DNA of 64,000 nt from Sternotherus odoratus. Taxonomy: Eukaryota; Chordata; Testudines; Kinosternidae. The notes beneath the pieces were generated by a model that searched no databases, was not told the origin of the DNA, and saw only the letters and a program-made list of their open reading frames with translations. Within the stretch, counting starts at the first letter, position 1, and every line of letters begins with the position of its first letter. Of this stretch, positions 56,543-64,000 are shown piece by piece. The position numbers and the translations under genes were made by a program. Location of the stretch: assembly GCA_032164245.1 (NCBI GenBank), contig JAVMKO010000155.1, positions 329,001 to 393,000 of the forward strand. The letters are read 5' to 3'.

Positions 56543-59492
56543 GTAACGGTTCCCTGCGGCTTCTCTGATCTGTGCTGGGGAAAAGACCGTTATTAACCCC
56601 TCCGCGCCCGGCCGCACCAGCGAGTGAGAGACCCGGGGGGGGGGCGGGAAAGTGACTCTCGGCCCCGCGAACCGGGGAGAAGCCTCGGAGCTGCCCCAGC
56701 CCCAGTGGATCCGGCCCCGCGGGGATGGGGGGGCAGAGACTGGGGCGGGGGGTCCCCTGTGGGGCGGGGGGAGAAGCCGATGTTGTGGGGGGGGAAGGTC
56801 AGTCGGACGCGGGGGGTTGAACGGTCTCTGTGCAGCCAGGAAATCCCCGGGGGGGGGGAGTGGCGGGCGGGCAGGGGGGGGGAGTTGCCCCCAGACCGCA
56901 GTTCCCAGCCCCCTGCCCCTCCCCCACTGCTGCCCCCTCCCCTCCCCCCGGGAACCTGCCAGCTCCCCCTTCCCCACCCTCTTAACGCAGCTCCTCAAAG
57001 GGCTCCCTGCCCCCCATGTGAACGGTGGCACTGGGGGGAACTGTGGATGTGCTGGACAGTCCGATAAAATCCAGTCACATCGTCTCTCTTTTCTACAAAG
57101 AAAATCTCAGATTTACACCTTTTCTCACATTTACACCTTTTCTCACATTTACACCTTTTCTCACATTCTTGAACATGGATATAAAATATTGGCGAATGTT
57201 GCCCATTTCCTCTCTATTCATTTATCAAATGTTCATCTGAAACACTCCGATTTTACCTCCTATCAACAACTGATAGAAAATCCCTCTGATTTTCAACTTT
57301 CCTCTCTATAATTTACAAAAATGGATCCAAAATCCCTCAGATTTCCACCCTTTTTTCATTTCTGAACATAGATCTCCAAGGTCAGGTTTTGCCTCCCTCT
57401 ATGTCACTCTGAGCTATCAGTTAAGAATCCTGTCGGGTTTGGGGCTGTTCCCCATGTTTCTAAATCCCAGCAACTTCTCCTTGCTTGGGGGAAACCTGTT
57501 GAGCTGAGTCCTTCTCCATCCTGGAGGTTGCAGGGGGTTAAATTTCCCCGGGATCATCTTTCCCCTCTCCTTTGAGAATCATTTCTTCCCACCTTCATCT
57601 TAGTTAAAATGATTGCTGATGAAAGAGACCAGCCATATATTTAATGCTCATCAAAGTCAAAGGCCTCTCCATGTTTGGGGGATCAGTGGTTCCCAACTGG
57701 TAATGGGAGGGTTGGATGGACCCTTTACTTTTCTCCATCTGGCACAGGATGAGGAGGTGGCTCTGAGTGCAGCCTGGGTCTAGACGTATCCCATGCCCCA
57801 TGACTAATAGTCTCCATGAGGAGTTGCTTCCCACAGTGCAAAGATGTAGCCACCTCTGGGGTGGATCCATGGTGGCCATTACTTGCTAGTGACGGGGCAT
57901 GGAAATGTCTTGCCTACTTTGCCCCTCCAGGCCTTCCAGTCTCCTGTTCAAGAGGCATCCCCCAGGGCTCCCTCTGCCTGTGTGACAGGCCAGCAGGGGA
58001 CAGTGAAAACTTTCTTGCCACTTATCAGACACTGTGAAGTAACACTGTTCCTTGGCCGTGCAATCAGGGGATTGCAGCTGGAGCTGAAGGGACATGGTGG
58101 TAGGGGGAGGCCTCTGGGTGGCTGGGCGGGGGGTACATTATCAGATTGGTGGGTTATGGAGCTTTGAAGTGTTGGGTGGTTGTCATGTGCCCAGCCTTGA
58201 GGCTCTTTGTCCTAGAGCTGGGTATCTCTGGTGGCCTGTTAGCTGTAGAACAGTGGGGTGGGTATCTCTTGGGGAGGCAGGACAGGGGACTAGGGGGAGC
58301 CTGGTGATTTTTTACAGGCTCGATCTAGGTCCCCCTGTAGACTCCTGGGATCACTGCCATGCCCAGTGCACAGAGTGTTGGGAGGAAATCCCCTGTGCTA
58401 GCCCAGGGGATGTCAAGCAACCAGTGTGAGGGGTTCCTCTGTAAAGCATGGGGATCCGGCAGGACGGAGGAGGGAGTCCAGGCAAACACCATGGCATGTC
58501 CTGCTAGAGGGCAGGTGGGGGTCCTAGGAAGGCAGTTGGGGGATCCCAGCCACGCCCAGTCACCATGATCACTTTCTATCCACTTCTCAAACACTGTGAG
58601 GTGAAATTACAGAGTTTGCTTTTATCCTCTTTGGAAATCTGCATGAACTTCTGGTTCTGTAAGGAAAATTTGTGACCCGAGTCCCTGTCCTAGTTCTGGG
58701 GGGTGAGGGAGGTGGGAAGGGGGTTAGCACTGCCTCACAATGGTCTCTTCTACAGCACTCTGTACTCATTTTTTCTGACATCTGGTTTTATTAAGAGACC
58801 ATTGTTCATCCAGAGTCACTGCATGGAAAGACAAGCAGTGACTCTGGAAGGACAGTGGGGCCAATGAGATTAGCAATTCTCCCTGTGAGGAGGGGCTCTC
58901 ATTAGCTGCTCTCCCCAGAGAGCTAAAGGAGGGAAGGCTGCTCAAATGCTCTGTCCCTTTCTGCTCAGGATATTGGGGTTCAGCTTCCCGGGGCTGATGG
59001 TGAAGCCTCCATTGTGATGTGGGAGATCAGGCTTAGCAGCTGCTGCTCTCCCAGCAGGGGTTCTGTGGTGGGAAGTGACCTTAATTAAAGCTGCTTCTCT
59101 GCCCGGCCTTTCTGAACAAGAAAAGGAGCAGACAAAGGAAAAGCCAGTTTCTGACTCCATTATCCTCCTGCTGGGGTGTGGCTTCTGTGGGATCAGTGTC
59201 TGAGGGAATCCCCTAAGAAGGACTCCTTTGGCTCTGGTTTTTTGCAGCCTTGTGTTTAGAGGCTTTTTCACAGGAGGAGGGGATGGAGAAGGAGAAGGGA
59301 GGTTAAAAATGTGTCTGTGGGCTTAGCCTGGCAGAAGGGGCCAGGTCTACACTGTAATAAAGACATTGAGCATTTTCCCAGCATGGCAGACTCTAGGATG
59401 TCTGTCTGCAGGGAAAGAGCCTGGGGAATCATGAAGTGAAATTAACTAAATCCTGTTCTGAAACCTCCACAGTTGCCATCTAACCCTCCCAG

Positions 59493-59581
59493 GCTGCAGA
59501 ATGGCGTCCATGTTTCCCTCCAGTTCATCCCGTCCTCCCATGGGACAGGGGAGAGAAATGGCTGCAGAGGAGCCAGTTCAG
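59493..59581 (+). CDS. KRAB gene, first coding exon (right-arm copy)
   Basis: A CCCTCCCAG acceptor, ATG at 59501 and 27 codons (MASMFPSSSSRPPMGQGREM, AAEEPVQ) end in phase 0 with a GTAGGG donor. A short leader ending AAxEPVQ that splices to [12 protein letters not shown] is the usual arrangement of turtle KRAB zinc-finger genes. The left-arm counterpart has a mutated donor. Confidence 0.8.
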
Positions 59582-60231
59582 GTAGGGATTATCAGGGGGT
59601 TGCTGGTGAGTTCTTGCAGGAGGGAGAGGGACAGAAAATACATTGGAGATGGGAAGGTTTTGCACAGTCTGGTTTGTAGGCAGGAGTGGGGCAGGAAATC
59701 CAGAGGGTGGAGATAGTGAGGAGGACAGGGTGTGACAAACCAGCTGGGAGTTGTTTAATAAGTGGCCTATATTCTAGGAAGAGACCTATGAGGGTCAGAG
59801 GTGGAAATACCCTAATTTGGGAAACAGAAAACAGCCCAGCTACATGGGGCTAGAAAAACTGACCAGATTCCCAGTGCTGTAGCCTGATCTGCCTGATCAG
59901 TGGCTGCTGATAGATATGAAGGGGGCACCCAAGAGTGAGGTTTAGGGGAGATTCCTCTCCCTTCATATCCAACTCCTCTGAATGAGGAGTGTATTGGGCT
60001 TTCTACCAGGGAGTTCTCCCTTGATCCTGCTGTGGGCTCCATCTCCTGTATCAATCTGTGGCTAGTAGATATGTGATGACTCTGCTGGGATAGAGGGACC
60101 CTTTCTTCATTCCCTCACCGTGGTGTTTCCTGGATTCTCTGAGTGGGGTGGGGGTGGGATTCCATTTACTGCAATCAACGCAGAGCTTCCATTTGATTGA
60201 CTCCTCTGCCCCACAAATAGTGGGGCTGTGA

Positions 60232-60438
<207 letters not shown>

Positions 60439-60459
60439 TAAAGACTTACAGTTCACACC

Positions 60460-61175
60460 AACCCCACAATGCCACCTCTCCTCTGCCCTGTTTTGGCATC
60501 ACCCCAATATGCCATTGACACACACACTGCCAGAGACCCTCCCCTGCTGCAGAACACTTTGGGAACAGAGCACAGGAGCAGTATCACACAGTGTCAAATA
60601 TCTCCAATTTGTTCAATTAAAACTGAGGGTTAGGTGCAGCATAAGTAACAGAAGGTTCCTACCCCCGGCCGTCTCTTCAAACCCTGAGCCTACTCCACCC
60701 AGACCAGATTGTGCTTAGGGAGTAACAAGCAGGCATCTGGAGTCAGAGCTGCTGGTCCAGGGTTACTAATCACACAGACACTCAGTACATCCTTGAATGC
60801 TGGCTGGGGGTATCCAGACAAGGGAGCGCCGGCAGCAGAACATCGAAACTCACCCAGGATTACAGATGACAACTCCTCACTGATCTGGATTGTGAAAATG
60901 TGAAAATGCCCTAGGTTGGTTGAAACATCGAGATTCTTGCTCCCCCATCACCATGTATAACAGCCACAATCTCTCTTCTCTGCAGGCTCCTTGGATCTTG
61001 GAGTCCCTCAGTGCCAAAGTCAAATGACCCTGATTCTTCTTTTTCACATTCTGATTTTCCAGACTAATTAGATTCTGTTGCTCCTGAATTGTAGCTTCTA
61101 ATTTCCCAGTGTTCTCCACAACCAGGTTCTGGCAGTAAGTGGGTAGGGACATGATCCCTGCCCATCCTGGCTGAT
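60460..61175. other. No gene recognised (intron of the KRAB gene or intergenic)
   Basis: Low-copy sequence. The minus-strand frame 60877-61152 has no known motif and merges into the 3' end of the CR1 element. Confidence 0.4.
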
Positions 61176-61850
61176 GGCCATTTATGGACTTATCTTCTAT
61201 TTATTTATCTTGTTCCTTTTTTTTTTAACCCTCTTCTAGTCTTGGTCTTCCAATATCCTCTGGCAAAGAGTTCCACAGGTTGACTGTGTATTGTGTGAAG
61301 AAATAATTCTTTGGGATTTTAAAACCTGCTGTCTATTACTTTCATTGGGTGACTACTAGTTCCTGTGTTAGGTGGAGGAGTAAATAACACTTCCTTATTT
61401 ACTTTCTCCACGGCAGTCTTGATTTTATAGACTTCTATTATATCTCCCTTGTGTCAGCTGAAAAATCCAGTGTTTTTAATCTCTCCTCATACAGAAGCTG
61501 TTCCATACCCCTAATCATTTTTGTTGCCTTTTTCTGAACCTTTTCAAATTCCAATATATCTCTTTTGAGACGGGATGATGATCTCTGTATGCAGTATTCA
61601 AGATGTGGGTGAACCATGGATTTATGTAGCAGCAATATGATATTTTCTGTCTTATGATCTATTCCTTTCTTAATGATTCCCAACATTCTGTTCACTCTTT
61701 CGACTGCCTCTGCACATTGAGTTGATATTTTCAGAGAACTATCCACAATAACGCCAAGATCCTTCTCTTGAGGGGAAACAACTAATTTAGATCCCCTCAT
61801 TTTGTATGTACTTTTGGACCTATGTTTTCCAAGGTACTGCAATATGTGCT
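61140..61850 (-). mobile_element. CR1 LINE, 3' end
   Basis: On the minus strand a frame at 61842-61438 reads KDLGVIVDSSLKISTQCAEA, VERVNRMLGIIKKGIDHKTE and HPHLEYCIQ, ending near EERLKTLDFS, the C-terminal end of CR1 reverse transcriptase. The following 3' UTR runs to about 61140 (GCCAGGATGGGCAGGGATCA), in the style of turtle and crocodilian CR1. It is 5'-truncated, as most copies are. Confidence 0.9.
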
Positions 61851-63833
61851 AGACTGTCAACTAGTACAACTGAGATCTTGCTGTGACGAAACCTGTCACA
61901 GAGACACGCCCGCCAGACTGTCACCTGGTGTTCTGAGACTTCCTCTGAGACCATTTTCTCTGCCAGTAGCTCTAAGCCTAATACACTTAAGAAACTGATT
62001 ACAGTTGAATTCTTATTTCCAGAGATGTTCCAATAAGCTTCTTTCACAGAGTGGACTTCCTCCTACACTGGGTCCAGCAATCACTCACAACGCCATCATA
62101 ACTGTCCTTTGTTCCAGTTTCTTTCAGGCATTTCTTGGGGGTGGAGAGGCCATCCCCTGAACCAGCTGAAAACAGTATAGAGCAGTTTAAATGATCTTTT
62201 AATTTCTCTCTCTTGTGGGCGGAAGCCCCTTTGTTCTCTTGTGAAAAATCTCAGTGACAAGATGAGGTTTGCAGCCACATGGGCAAGTCACATGTCCATG
62301 AATGATTTAACTGTTTGCAGGCCAATGCCATTGTTTACATAATAGTTTGAACATTCCCAGGAAAACTCAGATGTGGATTGGCATCTCCCAATTTCCAGTG
62401 TCAGTTAAGTGTTTTTTGACTGGGCACTTATCGAGAATTCTCCTTTCTCAAGAAGCTGACCAAATGCTTCACTGAGGCTATTTAGAATCAAGCACATTGA
62501 GATACAAGCACATAGCTAATATTCATAACTTCGGATACAAAAATGATCCATACAGACAGCATAATCCTAACCAGCAAACTACAACCTTTCCATAGTCACC
62601 CCACTTGACCTCCCCTGTACAAGACTTGGGGCTGCTATATACTGGGTTGCACCAGTGATCTATACGGTCACAGTTCATGTTAATAACATCACACCTGCAT
62701 TCAGTGATATCCCTGCCCTTCCTGTTCTCTTTCTCCACTGAACCCCACCAGCCTTTGCTACTGTTCCCAGCTTCCCCAGGACTCTCTCATTGTCTCTGGG
62801 ACTCTCTGTCAGCAAGAAGCAGTGCCAGGGAGACTTACCCTCTCTCTGGAGTCTTCAATTTCTGGTACATGGATTTAACTTCTCTGTGTTGTAAAAGGCT
62901 GTATCATAATGAGTGTCTGTGATGTTACCCACAGTACAATCTGGATTGTTGAACAGATGTGTCCCCTCAGTTCTGCAACATGGGGTGCCTTTTCCACTGT
63001 TTTACTGGAACAGTCCCTCTTGACCAGTTAACACACAGTCTCCAGGATGTAACTCCCTCCCAGCTACACAGTACTGAGTGCTGCTAGTCAGCCACTCATG
63101 AATTACACCTCAGGAGAACACCAGCAAATTCTCAAGTGCCAGATTTCCCCCAGAAATGTGTCTTGCCCTCTCCAGCATGCTACTGAACAACACAAGCTCA
63201 TATCAAATCTTTCATTTCATCAGTGGAAAAGGACATGCACCAGCCTTGTTATCCCAGATAGAATTTCCCTCAGACTTTAAATCAAACACACTGGTTAGAT
63301 AAAACAATGAAACAACATTAACTACCCCCCAAAAAATTTAAGTGACTCCACATAATGAGGCATGAAAGTCAGAATTAGTTACAAAAGAAATGCAAGAGAA
63401 AACACAAACTAATGTTTAACTTAACAAGCTGAAATGGATTCAAAGTAAATGTTTCTCTCACCATGTGCTGTGACAGGCTGGTTTTCCTTTCAACCAGGAC
63501 TCTCTCTTACCCACACTCCTGCCAAGTTCAGTTCTTCAGCAGTTGTCATGAGCAGAGGAAAGGGGAGAGAGAGAGTCTCAAGCATTTTCCCCACCTCTTT
63601 TTAGAATTCAGTCCTTTGTACTAGAAACATCTTCAGTTTTCACCTGAGTCACGGTGACAGGCTGTCTGTTGTAGATTTGAGCTTCAAGCCTTCCATGTGA
63701 TGCAATGTAAAGATCTTTTTCACACCTTCCCCCTCCCAGAGAATGGCTGTTTCACCAGTTGTTTTCTTTGCTGTCTCTGAGGAACTGGTCTGGTGTTCCC
63801 CAGAGTTGTAACATTTTCAGTAATACCATAGAG
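61851..63833. other. Unassigned AT-richer sequence, probably old repeat
   Basis: Text such as TATTCATAACTTCGGATACA and CAGTGATCTATACGGTCACA (62520-62680) resembles dispersed turtle repeats, but I cannot name them. No exon or RNA gene was seen. Confidence 0.35.
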
Positions 63834-64000
63834 CAGGGGTCTCCAAACTACGGCCCGCGGGCCGGATGCGGCCCGCGAGGCCCTCTCATCCGGCCCGTGG
63901 AGATCTTTTTGTCTACCGCACTTCCGGTAGCGGCGTCACTTCCACCTGGCCCTGCGCGCGCCCGTCGCTCGGGCTCCCGCTCTCGCCCTCGCGGCGTCTC
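63834..64000. mobile_element. hAT-type element, 5' end cut by window edge
   Basis: Begins CAGGGGTCTCCAAACTACGG with CCCGCGGGCCGGATGCGGCC following. The other end lies outside the window. Confidence 0.6.

Larger units (their letters stand above)
54480..60110. repeat. Right arm of inverted duplication (partner 12400-18135)
   Basis: Reverse-complement counterpart of 12400-18135 in conserved order, with an extra 190-bp duplication inside the GTGACTGTAAC array (54715-55380), a short GT tract (55932-55955) and only three 18-bp units (57106-57170). 57600-58780 contains no recognisable exon. Confidence 0.85.

Noticed and set aside
60877..61152. 91-residue minus-strand frame with coiled-coil look
   Set aside because: It runs into the 3' UTR of the CR1 element and has no start, splice or family support.

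Overview
This window is vertebrate nuclear DNA, most likely from a GC-rich microchromosome of a turtle, or less likely a crocodilian. The grounds are split genes with GT-AG introns, a CR1 LINE with a turtle/crocodile-style 3' end, KRAB exons of the turtle type, a MIR-like SINE, several hAT-type elements, a Penelope-like fragment, and very many GC-rich minisatellites. Almost all long open frames in it are products of tandem repeats and are not genes. I worked by eye and from memory of the families; no search was run.

Layout. 1-6.6 kb: TMEM107 (ciliary transition-zone protein), split into phase-consistent exons at 1967-2053, 3801-3901, 4336-4414, 4548-4644 and 4727-4796. Exon 2 is intact but lies on the opposite strand (3272-3339), and exon 4 exists in two related, phase-identical versions. 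6.8-9.6 kb: a possible degraded exon, a fold-back element and one block of a large inverted duplication. 9.6-9.8 kb: two consecutive exons of KCNAB3 (minus strand). 11-20 kb and 51-60.5 kb: the arms of a large, partly scrambled inverted duplication. Each arm carries a CpG-type promoter, a short first coding exon and a KRAB-A exon. The right copy (plus strand) looks intact as far as the KRAB exon. The left copy (minus strand) has a broken splice donor, a frameshifting KRAB deletion and an LTR-like insertion. A third KRAB exon lies at 49.9 kb. 20.7-21.3 kb: two candidate 3'-terminal exons of an unidentified proline-rich gene. 22-26.8 kb: a 44/46-bp minisatellite block with an 828-bp higher-order period.

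27-34 kb: a MIR-like SINE, two hAT elements, and an FCGBP/zonadhesin-like exon with an in-frame 39-bp expansion. 34-38.6 kb: a further direct copy of part of the left arm, a GT-rich tract, and three exons of a coiled-coil gene with one in-frame stop. 42.6-48.6 kb: a tRNA cluster made of tRNA-Glu split by a 1.35-kb hAT element with a perfect 8-bp target duplication, a tRNA-Ser 3' half, an intact initiator tRNA-Met and an intact tRNA-Ala. 61-64 kb: a CR1 3' end, unassigned AT-richer sequence and the start of another hAT element.

Recurrent structures across the window are (i) a 75-bp tandem unit with tRNA-like A-box, anticodon-like hairpin and B-box features at nine or more sites, (ii) an ~800-bp fold-back element carrying two outward promoter-like cores, and (iii) one root minisatellite sequence amplified several times. 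The recognised genes (cilium, K+ channel beta subunit, KRAB repressors, secreted VWD protein) do not form one pathway; the dominant theme is segmental rearrangement and transposition.
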